A DNA stretch of 64,000 nucleotides from Cyprinodon diabolis (lineage: Eukaryota; Chordata; Actinopteri; Cyprinodontiformes; Cyprinodontidae). The stretch spans positions 36,023,317-36,087,316 of the forward strand of contig CM060082.1 of the NCBI GenBank assembly GCA_030533445.1, given 5' to 3'. The position numbers and the translations under genes were made by a program. Shown one piece after another: positions 13,098-23,621 of the stretch (positions are counted from its first letter, which is position 1; each line of letters begins with the position of its first letter). The notes beneath the pieces were generated by a model. It searched no databases. It saw only the letters and a program-made list of their open reading frames with translations, and was not told where the DNA came from.

Positions 13098-15889
13098 GTG
13101 AAATATGATTGACCTGATGGGGAATTTTTTTTTGTCAATAAAATCTTATATTTTAAATGGAAATTGTTGTGAATTTATTCCAGACTGTGTCTGCACAGAC
13201 TTATCAGTTTGACCATGTTTTGATCTCAGATTGCAGTTTCATCTTTTCACTTTTCATCTCACTTTTTTCCTTCCACACAACCAGTTGGGTGTGTGTTAAC
13301 AGAAAAAGTGAGAGTCTGAAAGTTACTCGGGTTAAATTTTAAATGAAATTAAGTAATGACACTTCTTATCAGTAATGTACAGTCTTTCATCAGGGTTCAC
13401 CTCAAAGACCTGTAACCCAAATCCAGCTCTTGACTAGTGGATGCAAAAAGGTACAATAATCACAGGCTAAACAAAGGAGAAAGGAATAGGCCTTCAATCC
13501 TTACATTGTCTGCAGAAAAAGAGTGAGGATAATTGTGATGACATTCTTTGGCATAACAGAAGCTCTGTTCAGTGCTTTAAAATAGTGCCTCTTGGAAGTG
13601 TTTAAAAATGTGTCACTTCATTTGGTTTTCAGTGTTAACATAGCAGAGATGTTCACATTTAATTTTTGGAGCTTGAAATGCAGTCATGTTGCAGAAAAGT
13701 TACAAGACTTTAAATATTAGACTTGTTGCGCTGCCTCCCTTTTATTTTTAGTCAAATCCAAAGGACACTTCATATATTCACAGCATTCCACAATGCTGTC
13801 CTTTCTGTGAGGTTGGTTAGGGGAAAAATGTATTTAAGAATGTAAGGAACTTGTAGCAATCCTTGCTTATCCCCTGAGAACAAGAACAGATATTTTATGT
13901 GCACCCCTGTTTAGAAGTGACTCTTATTATACTGTAAAAACCACCAATAGATATCACCAATTAGTCAAAGAGCAGGACAAATTAGCATGATAAGAATGTT
14001 TTAACCAACGTCTTTACATTCTCCACTTCAAAACGTTTTGTCTGTATCCTCATTAGAGCTAAATATCATCCACTGGTCAATGTACTGTCTTTTTTTCAAA
14101 ATATGATGAGAATCAATTAATGTTTTAAAATCAACGCTAAATTCAAAAGGACTAATTTGCATGATACAGAGGGTAGCAAGGGGGCTGTTCCATTTTCTAT
14201 CACCCAGCTAAAGTAGATGCTTTTCTGTTATTTAAAAAGGTTTGAAGTTTTTCACTTCCACTTATCTGAAATGAATGAAAGGCAAAAAGGAGACCCCGCA
14301 AATATAGGGAGACATATTTGTGTGTGTATGTTGTTGTTAGATATCTCCTCTAAACTGGAAGCTGTGAGCTCCCAGGTGCAGATGTGAGGGTGAATGTCAA
14401 TATACGCATTAGAGGTAGGAGAGCCAGACTTGTCCACAGTGTTACCTTTGCCATTCTCCTGGTGTTTACCTGTGATGGGCTGGCCCTAAAGTGAACACGG
14501 CTGATTTAAAAATGGATGAGAGTACAGAAAATGGCTTACAGACCAGACAGATGTTTGTCTTGACTTAAGCTTGGCTGTCTACTCAATTTTTCAGCCATAC
14601 CTGAATGGTCTATCTGAGCATACAATGCAGAAATGCAGAACTATATTGCTCACGTTATTGTTTCTTTTTTTTCTTAGATGCAAAATTGAATTGCACAGCT
14701 TTTAAAATGTATTTTGAATCTATATATGTTTTAATAAATTAGGATATGTTACAGGACCTGCTAGGAAGAGGAAAATATTCCCCCAAGAATAAAGCTCACC
14801 CTCCTGATCATCATAGGTTGTACAGAGAACTTATTATTAGATCAAATATCTATCGAAATTTGAAACACCATAAAGGTACTAGGTGACCTAAAAGGAGGTC
14901 TTGTTGAACAAAAAATACAACAAAATAAAATGTGTAAAATATTCACCATGGTAAATCAGAATAATTGTGAATTATTTTTGAATAAATCAATGCAAAGTAT
15001 AAAACTCATGTGTTACATAAAATAGTTACACATAGAGCAATTTATTTCCAGCACTAGTGTATAAATTCTGTTATACACAATTTTGGAGAAGATTATGACT
15101 TGACAGTCATTTACACACACCCCAAAGAGGAGTGTGATGGCTAAGGTCTTTAAAAAAGAATGTGTTGCTACAGGGGCATACAACTAGACACAAAATTGAA
15201 AGTTTAGGGGAGGAAAAAGCAAACACAAGCAGTAAGTATGACCACATTCACAAGAGCATTGTAAACCAAAGCCTGTTCATCAATATTGTGGAAATTCATC
15301 ACCCACAGTGGTATCCAGGATCTTAGACACTACTGCTGTACTCCTTGTGTTAAGCCACTGCTGAACTTGAGATAACCTCTGAGATTCCTGCCAGTGTGAA
15401 AGTGAAAAAAAGATATTGGATTACTAGACATTTATTTATTTATTTTTCCCCCCGAGTGAATGCAAACTCTCATAGTTTGGAATGAAAGCAGATATGATGC
15501 ACAGAATACACTAAGTAAAAAAAAAAAAAAAAAGCAGGAACAAATATTATTATTGTAGATTAATTAACTTGTTAATTAGGCAGATTTTTCTGTATTTACA
15601 AAAATGTTCACTGTTCTGTGAAAGAAAGAAAAAATCAAAGGTTAAGTGAATTTTCAACTAAAAGTAAGTTTAAAAAGCACTTGGTATCAAAGAATATTTT
15701 TAGTATAGAAAATAATCATCTAAAATGTTTTTGAGAAATGTCTTTACTTTGGAATCTCTAAAACTTCTTTGGATAAGAGGATGATGGAGAAGGCAAATAT
15801 AAATTATGCTGTTAGTGAATTCTTAGTAACTTGCTTTTTCCTTTGCACTGGTGTCACTACTTGGAAAAGGGTTAGGGTCTTTTTACTCT
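13098..15889. other. AT-rich non-coding DNA, no gene seen
   Basis: No exon or recognisable transposon. Short homopolymers occur (A17 near 15517). The single 61-codon frame at 14252-14437 has no supporting features. Confidence 0.5.
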
Positions 15890-15892
15890 CTT

Positions 15893-16130
15893 CAATCACC
15901 TACTGTGTGAGTAGGTTTCCTATACACTTCAATGTTTAGGCTTCCATCTCCTTCCATGCTCACCAGGCAGTCCAGAAAGGGTAGTTTGTTGTCCTTGGCG
16001 TCCTCTCTGGTGAATTTGATGTTACGGTCAACAGAGTTGATGTGTTTGGTGAAAGCTTCCACTTCCTCTAGCTGGATTTTGACGAAAGTGTCATCCACGT
16101 ATCTGAACCAGTGGCTTGGTGGTGTTCCAT
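15893..16130 (-). pseudogene. Penelope-like element RT segment, inverted
   Basis: Minus-strand segment of a Penelope-like reverse transcriptase. Reading down from about 16130 it encodes PPSHWFRYVDDTF, with YVDD the RT catalytic motif C, then a conserved KLPFLDCLV block and IEVYRKPTHT at about 15925-15896. It runs head-to-head against the plus-strand remainder of the same element: the IEVYRKPTHT coding block occurs once on each strand (about 15896-15925 and 16141-16170). The minus part therefore ends in the protein where the plus part begins. N-terminal RT motifs A and B are missing, so the copy is 5'-truncated as well as inverted. Confidence 0.85.
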
Positions 16131-16140
16131 TGAACGTTCC

Positions 16141-16977
16141 ATTGAAGTGTATAGGAAACCTACTCACACAGACCAGTATCTTCTTTTTGACTCACACCAC
16201 CCACTGGAACACAAACTCTCAGTCATCAGAACCTTACAACACCGGGCAGAACATGTCCCTACTAAAACAGATGGGAAGCAAAAAGAACAGAAACACATCA
16301 AAGATGCTCTCCGAAACTGTGGATATCCAAACTGGGCTTTTATCAAATCAGCAAGGAAATCCAAAAGACTCGCAACAGAAGACAGCGATGGGAAAATTAA
16401 ACGCAAAAACATCACAATCCCTTATGTTGCTGGAGTGTCTGAAAAGCTCAAGAGGATTTTCTCCAAACACAAGATCCCAGTACATTTCAAACCAAACCAA
16501 ACCCTTAAACAGAGGCTAGTGCATCCTAAAGATAAAACCCCCAGACCGAATATGAGCGGAGTGGTATATGCTGTTCAGTGCAGCGAGGAATGCTCTGATC
16601 TTTATATTGGAGAAACCAAACAACCTCTCCACAGGCGCATGGCCCAACACAGAAGAGCGGCCGCCTCTGGACAAGACTCCGCAGTACACCTACACCTTGT
16701 GGACAAAGGACATTCTTTTGAGGACCAGAATGTCCATATTCTGGATAAAGAAAATAGGTGGTTTGAGAGGGGCGTGAAGGAAGCCATCTATGTTAAGAGA
16801 GAAAAACCAACTTTAAACAGAGGTGGTGGACTCAGATTCCAGCTTCCAAAAACATACAATTCAATCATAGACATGATCCCTTCCAGATATCACCAAACCC
16901 CCCACCCCATCACAGAGGAACGAGGGACCTACCCGCTCCAGCCGGTGAACAATACCTCCTTAACAACCGACCCTTAA
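16141..16977 (+). pseudogene. Penelope-like element: RT C-terminal part plus GIY-YIG endonuclease
   Basis: Open frame with no internal stop. Penelope-like elements join an RT to a GIY-YIG nuclease that nicks the target. Here the frame begins inside the RT (IEVYRKPTHT, then a block with LFDSHHPLEHK), passes a basic linker with a RNCGYPNWAF-like block, and ends in GIY-YIG: GVVYAVQC (about 16558-16581), a cysteine-bearing insert, LYIGETKQ (about 16600-16623), the arginine of HRRMAQHRR, and a downstream glutamate in the ERGVKEAIYVK segment. The C-terminal PTLNRGGG tail is also typical. The start codon at 16111 lies in the inversion junction and is not a natural start. The nuclease looks intact, but the protein lacks the RT core, so the copy cannot be autonomous. 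Likely a Neptune-type element of fish, from memory. Confidence 0.9.
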
Positions 16978-17325
16978 CAATCATAGACAGGTTTCAGGTA
17001 TTACAGGAGACAATCCCCCCCCCCTTAAATGGCAATCCCCCCTTTAACGACCAACCCCTAGAATCATAGATAGGTTCAGATATTACAGGCTAACGATGGA
17101 ACTAAACGACCCATTCATCGGTTACCATTTACAGGTCTCCAAGCAATACAAGGCCTTGTCCATATAAGACTTAAACTCACTGCAGATCCAGACATTTGAA
17201 TTGAGAAAGCTTCCTGGAGAGGTGGCGAAACGTCTTCAAATCTTGAAAACCAAGTCCAGTGGATATTTTTTGAATTTTTACGGAATGACTATGACCTGGA
17301 TGACTGAGAACCTTCATCAGCATTA
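16978..17325 (+). mobile_element. Penelope-like element 3' non-coding end
   Basis: Follows the nuclease stop directly. It includes a C9 run near 17016 and ends in a segment that reads as the common fish Penelope tail: GAAAGCTTCCTGGAGAGGTG, GCGAAACGTCTTCAA, CCAAGTCCAG, then a GGAATGACTATGACCTGGAT block and GAACCTTCATCAG up to about 17322. Recognition of this tail is from memory. 17214-17234 has a weak hammerhead-like core. No target duplication could be matched, because the inverted 5' side has no clear boundary. Confidence 0.7.
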
Positions 17326-20216
17326 CAAAGAAGAATCTGTGTAACACTATTGAGTGTATAAATTCATGGTTTTATGACTCTGGCCACAGTCCAACATTTA
17401 AATTCAGCTGTTTAAGTGACGGGGTAAAGAAATTGGTAAGGATCCATAGTTTCCATTAAGAGTAATTTCTTGTCTGATCATTTGCTGAGCAAACATGTAA
17501 TCTTTCCAAGTAGCCCATTGTGCAAAGAGACAGTGTTTTTCTGTGTAAAATCAATTCATGACGATAGATGAATGTAAGAGGCAAAATGTATATTCAAAAA
17601 ATTACAGTGCATGTATTCATTATCTTAAAATGTAAAAAAAATATAAATATATAATAAATAGAATTAGGAAAAAAGTAGAAAACATAAATTGCTCATATCC
17701 ACTTGTTATTCTCTCCAGAGTAAAACTAGGAATTCAAATGAATGATTAATAAGTTAATCTAATGTTTATTGATGTTATCAAGGGATTATTAGTGGATTAA
17801 TTAATTAGCTGCCATTTTCATAAATAGTAATAACCTGTTAGTTTACATAGAATCCTTTTGAAATTGTAATATAATACATGATATATGATTTTTAGGATGA
17901 AAAAAGAATTAAATAAAGCTCATTTAGACTTTTTTGTATATTTTTTGTTGTTGTTAGGGGATTTGACTTATATGAATGCATGTTTATGTTGATGTAGAGA
18001 TAGAAACCTTAGCAGTTTTCTATAGTTAGTTTACAAACATTTCCTGATCTCATACACAAAAGTAAAAAAAAATGCAAAGCAAAACTATACTTATAACCTG
18101 CAGATGAGTCTCTGCTTGTTGGAATCACCCCTTTTGGTTGAACTAGACAGGAGTAGTGAAAGCTACAGTTAGCACCCGTCCAAGAATGCCGTCAATACTG
18201 GAGGATGTCCATGCTTTGTAAAACGTTCCCACTTTTGGGTTTTCTGGTTTGAATAGCTGGCCGGCATAAAAAAACAAAGCCACTTTCACACTTGAGATTA
18301 ATTAATTTACTATTATAAAATAGAAATATTTGGGGGTGTGTGCTAAATCTATATTGCCAATCACTGAAACACATCTCCGAAAGCATGATCTCCATTGCGA
18401 TGTATTAAACATCTAACTCTTTTTGCACTGATGTTCACATTGAAAATGCAACAAGATGTGAGGTTCTGACATCTACAGTTTACATATTTAAACATATGTC
18501 TCTGTTCTTGACTTTAAAAGAGATTGGCCCTCTTCCATCAAAGACGAGTTAAAAAGGCTGGAGTATCTACTATTAATGTCATCGCTCACTGGTTGCAAGC
18601 TATTCTGTCTAATAGCTGTATTGCATGGTTTATACTCCTTAATTATAGCTAGATTATTGCTTGCCTCGGCTCTTCTGGAGAAGACCCGGGTGTGGATGAG
18701 CGCTGTCAGCTCTTTCAGCCCCACGTCTCCCTTTCACAGCTTCATTGGTTGTTAAATGCAACATATGGAATGCCTCTGCTCGTCCTTCCTCTTCTCCCCC
18801 GTTCGATAATGAAGCTGTACTCAGCAGCTAAAGAATGGCTGCTCATCAGAGTAAACTGGCCTGTTTGTTGTTGCTGATAAAAATCAGGAAAACCTTTCGA
18901 TTGTGTTTTCATACAGCACTAGTGTTTAGAAGACGTGGCACAGATATAAAGCAATGTTGGAGAGAAGTTCCCCATCCTAAGCTTTACTTCTTAATTAAAA
19001 AAAATACCATGCATGTGCAAGAGATACATATCATTACGAGCACTGCCTAGTGTACTGGGGTACTATAAAAAGTTGTTGAGCCTGTTTATTATTAAGAAAG
19101 TTCCACTGAGACAATAAAGCTAAGATGAATTGCCTGTATTTCTATTTCATAGGCATTATATTGCAATTGAACCTTTGCAGAGACAAGGGAGGAAAACAAG
19201 ATGTGACATCCCCAATGGCTAGCCAAAATGCTGAAGGAGGGCTTGTATGTATTCAAGGTTGATTCTTCTCCTTGGGGACCATTAGTAACAACCTTTCAGC
19301 AGTACTGATTGGAAGAGGAGGTGCTCTGCATATCAACAGGAAGAAGCCTCCCCAGAGGTTGGTAGTCTCGTCACAAAGGTGTGAAGTGAAGCCGATGAAG
19401 GGAGGTGGAGCAGAATGGATGTGAGTAAAAGAGGCTTTGCGTAAACAGAACAAACAAAAAGAAAAGGTGAGGAATTCATATAGGGAAATTAAACTAAACA
19501 CATTTGAAAAAGGTGCACTGGTAAAACAAACTGGAGTTTACTCAATAAAACCTGTATGTCTACCTATTTCTAAACTTAGGTTAAGGAAATTTAAGATTTA
19601 AAATGTAAGAAAGATATTTAATTTTGAAAAAGTACATAACGATCTTCTTTTAAGTTGAGGAAACTAATATTAATTAGGTTTCAATCAATCAACTTAATAT
19701 TGACTAAAACCTAAAACATAATTGGTGTTTTATCTTCTTAACTTATACCATATGTTAATATTCACTCTGAAATCTGAAAAACACAGCAGCTCATATCAAA
19801 AAGGACTTCAGCATGTATTATTATTTTTCTTAACTCAGACCAGTTTTGTGTCTAAAATCTAAAAACTAAGAACAAAGAGATACGATTGAAAGATAATGTG
19901 TCAAAGCAGCATTTAGTTCAATGAATGGGGAAAATATCTTATCTATTTAAACACGTCTGCTGGGCTGTCCTAGGCAGTGGATTCATGATGAACAAAAGCT
20001 TTCACTATTTCTTTTATGAAGTCATCTGATTTGCCCTTTGTATTAAAAATAAAGAAAAACGGACCGATCAAAGGCGTCATCCAGGAGCCCTCTGTGAACA
20101 TTAGACCAGCAGGTTTTATTGGAGGTGCAAACCGAAACAAATAATCCTCCCTGCAATCGGTCACATTTTTTCTTTAGGATTAATAAAGCCAAAAATATTC
20201 ATCCCATTGTTAATAT
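17326..20216. other. non-coding DNA, no gene seen
   Basis: No exon recognised. 18480-18850 has mixed composition and AT-core motifs (TAATTA near 18638) and is a conserved non-coding candidate. The 64-codon minus frame at 19970-20164 and the 82-codon minus frame at 19253-19501 match nothing I know. Confidence 0.5.
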
Positions 20217-20943
20217 TCAATTCAATTCAATTCAGTTTATTTATATAGCGCCAAATTCACAACACATGTCATCTCAAGGCACTTTACAGTTCAACCAGAT
20301 CATACAGTCAAATTGATACAAAGTTTTCTATCTAAGGAAAACCAGTTGATTGCATTGACTCATTGACTCAAATACAATTCCTCACACTAAGCATGCTTGT
20401 AGCGACAGTGGAGAGGAAAAACTCCCTTTTAACAGGAAGAAACCTCCAGCAGAACCAGGCTCAGTGTGAGCGGCCATCTGCCGAGGCCGACTGGGGTTCA
20501 AGGAGACAGAAGCAGAGATACAAAAAGCAGCTGTAAAAGGCGGCGCCGTCCAGGAAACACACAGCCAGGCAGACGAGCTCCAAGGCAGCTCCCATGCCAG
20601 AGGACGAAGAGAGCACATCCACTCAGTCACGGTCAGAGAAACAGGACCACACTGGAAAACAGGCCGATCTCCAACATCTATAAACAAGGGTGTTGATGGA
20701 AGCAGCACAGCTGATGTTTCTTTCCAGGATGATGTCACAGCCAAACAGGAACAGACGAGGCAAAGCTACTCTGAGGAAAAGCAGAGAGAGCAGAAGGTTA
20801 GAGATTGAACAAACAGATTCTGCAGAATAGGAGAACAGAGAGAGAATGAAGAAGAAAAATGAAATGGGGGTCCCTATGTCCTTCAAAAGTCTAAGCCTAT
20901 AGCAGCATAACTATAGAGATAGCTCAGGATAACCTGAGCCACT
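20217..20943 (-). mobile_element. L2-clade LINE 3' UTR and tail
   Basis: Minus-strand 3' untranslated region of the LINE whose RT frame ends at 20944. Its 3' terminus (low-coordinate side) reads GGCGCTATATAAATAAACTG followed by three ATTGA-type units (about 20217-20238), the kind of short tandem tail recognised by L2/CR1-group reverse transcriptases at priming. A shorter copy of the same module lies at 62476-62992 on the same strand, and a diverged one at 10417-10645 on the opposite strand. Confidence 0.85.
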
Positions 20944-22536
20944 CTAACTAGAAGCTTTATCAAAAAGGAAAGTTTTAAGTCTAGCCTTAAAAGTAGACAG
21001 GGTGTCTGCCTCACGGACTAAAACTGGTGATTGGTTCCACAGGAGAGGAGCCTGATAACTAAAAGATCTGCCTCCCATTCTACTTTTAGAAATTCTAGGA
21101 ACCACTAGTAAACCTGCAGATTGAGAGCGAAGTGCTCTGTTAGGAACATAAGGAACAATCAGATCTCTGATATAAGATGGAGCTTGGCCATTTAAGGCTT
21201 TATATGTGAGAAGGAGGATTTTAAATTCTATTCTTGATTTAACAGGAAGCCAATGAAGAGAAGCCAGGATAGGAGAGATATGATCTCTCTTTTTAATTTT
21301 CATCAGAACTCTGGCTGCAGCATTTTGGATCAGCTGAAGGCTTTTAACTACAGTTTGTGGACTTCCTGATAGTAAAGAATTACAATAGTCCAGCCTTGAA
21401 GTAACAAATGCATGGACTAGTTTCTCAGCATCACCCCTGGACAGGATATTTCTAATTTTTGCAATGTTCCTCAGATGAAAGAAGGAAATTCTGGAAACCT
21501 CTTTGATATGGGATGTAAATGACAGGTCCTGATCAAAAATAACACCAAGATTTTTTACTTTATTATCTGAAATCAGTTTAATCCCATCCAAATTAAGTGA
21601 CTGGCTAATCAGCTTCTTTTTCAGAGACTCTGGTCCAAAGACTATAACTTCTGTTTTGTCTGCATTCAGAAGCAGAAAGTTAAGAGTCATCCAGGTTTTT
21701 ATGTCTTCAAGACATGCCTGTAATCTATGTAATGGGTTAGCTTCATCTGGATTTATAGACAGATATAGCTGGGTATCATCAGCATAACAGTGAAAATTAA
21801 TCCCATGCTGTCTAATAACTCTACCAATTGGGAGCATGCATAAAGTAAAGAGAATTGGTCCTAGCACTGATCCCTGTGGTACTTCACAGGTAACCTTTGA
21901 GCGTGTTGAAGATCTATCATTAACATGAACAAACTGAATTCGATCAGATAGATAAGATTTAAACCAGTCTAGTGCTGTTCCTTTAATTCCAACAAAATAT
22001 TCAAGTCTTTCTAAAAGAATATTATGGTCAACTGTATCAAATGCAGCACTAAGATCCAACAGGACGAGCACAGATACAAGTCCATTATCTGAGGCCATAA
22101 GAATATCATTAGTGACTTTCACCAGAGCTGTTTCAGTGCTATGATGAGCTCTAAAGCCAGACTGAAACTCTTCAAAAACTTCATTATGGTGTAAGTGATC
22201 GCAAACTTGTTTGGCAACTACTTTCTCAAGAATTTTGGATAAGAAAGGAAGATTGGATATAGGTCTATAATTAACCAAGTCATCTGGGTCAAGAGACGGT
22301 TTCTTAAGCAGAGGTTTAATTACAGCAACCTTAAAAGCTTTAGGTACATATCCCTGTAACAGAGATAGATTAATCACATCTAAAATGGAGGAGGAGATCA
22401 AAGGGAATACCTCCTTAAATAACCTGGTTGGAACTGGATCTAACATACAAGTTGAAGGCTGAGATGAAGACAATAATTTTGCTAATTCAGAAAGTTCAAC
22501 TGGATCAAAGCAGTCTAAACCCGGTTCAGATTCCAT
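20944..22536 (-). CDS. L2-clade LINE reverse transcriptase, 530 aa, 5'-truncated element
   Basis: Uninterrupted frame for the RT half of an L2-type non-LTR retrotransposon ORF2, which copies element RNA at a nicked genomic site. Motifs in order: RPISNLPFLSKILEK (about 91-105), QSGFRAHHSTETAL (125-138), motif A DLSAAFDTVDH (161-171), motif B PQGSVLGPILF (220-230), motif C YADDTQLYL (251-259), LNADKTEVIVFG and NLGVIFDQDLSF, then the long L2 C-terminal region ending KARLKTFLFD. The catalytic aspartates (D161 or D167, and D253/D254) are present. The apurinic-like endonuclease that should precede the RT is missing. The frame extends only about seven codons above the ATG to a TAG, so this ATG is not the native start. 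Absence of stops over 530 codons suggests a recent insertion. Expression is doubtful, because the promoter end is lost. Confidence 0.9.
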   Translation of the reverse strand: MESEPGLDCFDPVELSELAKLLSSSQPSTCMLDPVPTRLFKEVFPLISSSILDVINLSLLQGYVPKAFKVAVIKPLLKKPSLDPDDLVNYRPISNLPFLSKILEKVVAKQVCDHLHHNEVFEEFQSGFRAHHSTETALVKVTNDILMASDNGLVSVLVLLDLSAAFDTVDHNILLERLEYFVGIKGTALDWFKSYLSDRIQFVHVNDRSSTRSKVTCEVPQGSVLGPILFTLCMLPIGRVIRQHGINFHCYADDTQLYLSINPDEANPLHRLQACLEDIKTWMTLNFLLLNADKTEVIVFGPESLKKKLISQSLNLDGIKLISDNKVKNLGVIFDQDLSFTSHIKEVSRISFFHLRNIAKIRNILSRGDAEKLVHAFVTSRLDYCNSLLSGSPQTVVKSLQLIQNAAARVLMKIKKRDHISPILASLHWLPVKSRIEFKILLLTYKALNGQAPSYIRDLIVPYVPNRALRSQSAGLLVVPRISKSRMGGRSFSYQAPLLWNQSPVLVREADTLSTFKARLKTFLFDKASS

Positions 22537-22560
22537 TTTGGAATCATTAATAGACTACAT

Positions 22561-23112
22561 ATTTATCCCTGTAGCTGCTGCTTCAAATAATTTAGATGGA
22601 AACAGTCACCTTTTGGCCTGGAAGATTGAAAGCATGTTTTACAATGTATGGCGTTTGCATAACAACATTTTTCTAGGCCATTAAGTTAACCCCTTCTTCA
22701 ATATGTACTCTGGTCCACCACATAGAGTAGACTATTAACGTTACATTTACTGTGTATAGATATAATGTCAGGTGGTAAAAAAGGCTTTAAAATAAATTAT
22801 TAATCATGACTCATTCACAAGACTAACACAGACTTTATACAGTTTTGGATAATGTTGCTTTAGGTGAAGACATTTTATTTTGAAATATCTCTAACAATTA
22901 TTCCATCAATCGTTTATAAAAAAGAACATTATTTTCTCCATCAATCGTCTTTTGGAAATAATGATTGATGAATGCCCTACCACTTTACCATTCTTTTTTC
23001 TGTTCTTGTTTATTAACCTTTTTTATCCATTACTCTTTACACTTTTGCTTCAAAATTAAGGCTGTTGTGTTATCCGATGGTTGTACCATCACCATTATGT
23101 TGAAGTGTTCCA
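22561..23112. other. AT-rich spacer, no gene seen
   Basis: Sequence between the truncated 5' end of the L2 element (exact edge uncertain, about 22540-22600) and the solo LTR. AT-rich, with no recognised feature apart from a local near-repeat of TTCTCCATCAATCG-type sequence around 22900-22950. Confidence 0.5.
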
Positions 23113-23117
23113 GGTTG

Positions 23118-23616
23118 TGTCAGGATTGGGTTGAGGTTTGTGGACCCAAATGCAGGGGCAGGGAGGCAGAGGGGAGTTTTTGTAGATTTTATACAAGGTA
23201 AACAAACAACTGAGGCAGGAATCCAAAAAATCCCCCCAAAAAAACCGAGAAGGAAAAAAGTTAAACAAGCCAGAAACCAAAGGGACATCAGGGGAAAACG
23301 ATCATGACAAGGTAAGATACTGGAAATTGGTGTAGGTCGAAATTTGACGAGGAACCAGCACTGAGGAACTGAACAGAGAGTGTATTTATGGGAGACTGAA
23401 ACAAAGAGAGGGCTAACCAGCAGATTGGGAGCAGGTGTGAACAACGCAGAACAGGAAAGGAGCTAGGGAAAAAGGAGAACACAAGAGGGCAGCAGAGGGC
23501 AACAAATAAAAACCTGAAAATAACCAGAACACAACAAAATAAGAATTAAACCACTAAAACTAGAAAACATGGAGCAAAGTAAAACTGAATACTCAAAAGA
23601 AACCAAGACTGTGACA
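23118..23616 (-). mobile_element. solo LTR, 499 bp, minus strand, 5-bp duplication GGTTG
   Basis: On the minus strand it begins TGTCACAGTCTTGG and ends CCCAATCCTGACA, and it is flanked by GGTTG on both sides (23113-23117 and 23617-23621). A CCATAAATACAC TATA-like box lies at about 23381-23392 (minus), and the U5 side reads GCATTTGGGTCCACAAACC. The 5-bp duplication and TG...CA ends fit Ty3/gypsy-type LTRs. No internal region remains. The overlapping minus-strand frames of 60-124 codons are chance products of the C/T-rich LTR. Confidence 0.85.
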
Positions 23617-23621
23617 GGTTG

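Noticed and set aside
16111..16140. ATG at 16111 as the start of a 288-aa protein
   Set aside because: It lies in the inverted junction; Penelope homology on the plus strand begins only near 16141.
15932..16787. Other long frames across the Penelope element (195, 83, 69 and 61 codons)
   Set aside because: Antisense or shifted shadows of the RT and GIY-YIG frames.
19970..20164. 64-codon minus frame as a transposase piece
   Set aside because: No motif could be assigned; left as non-coding.
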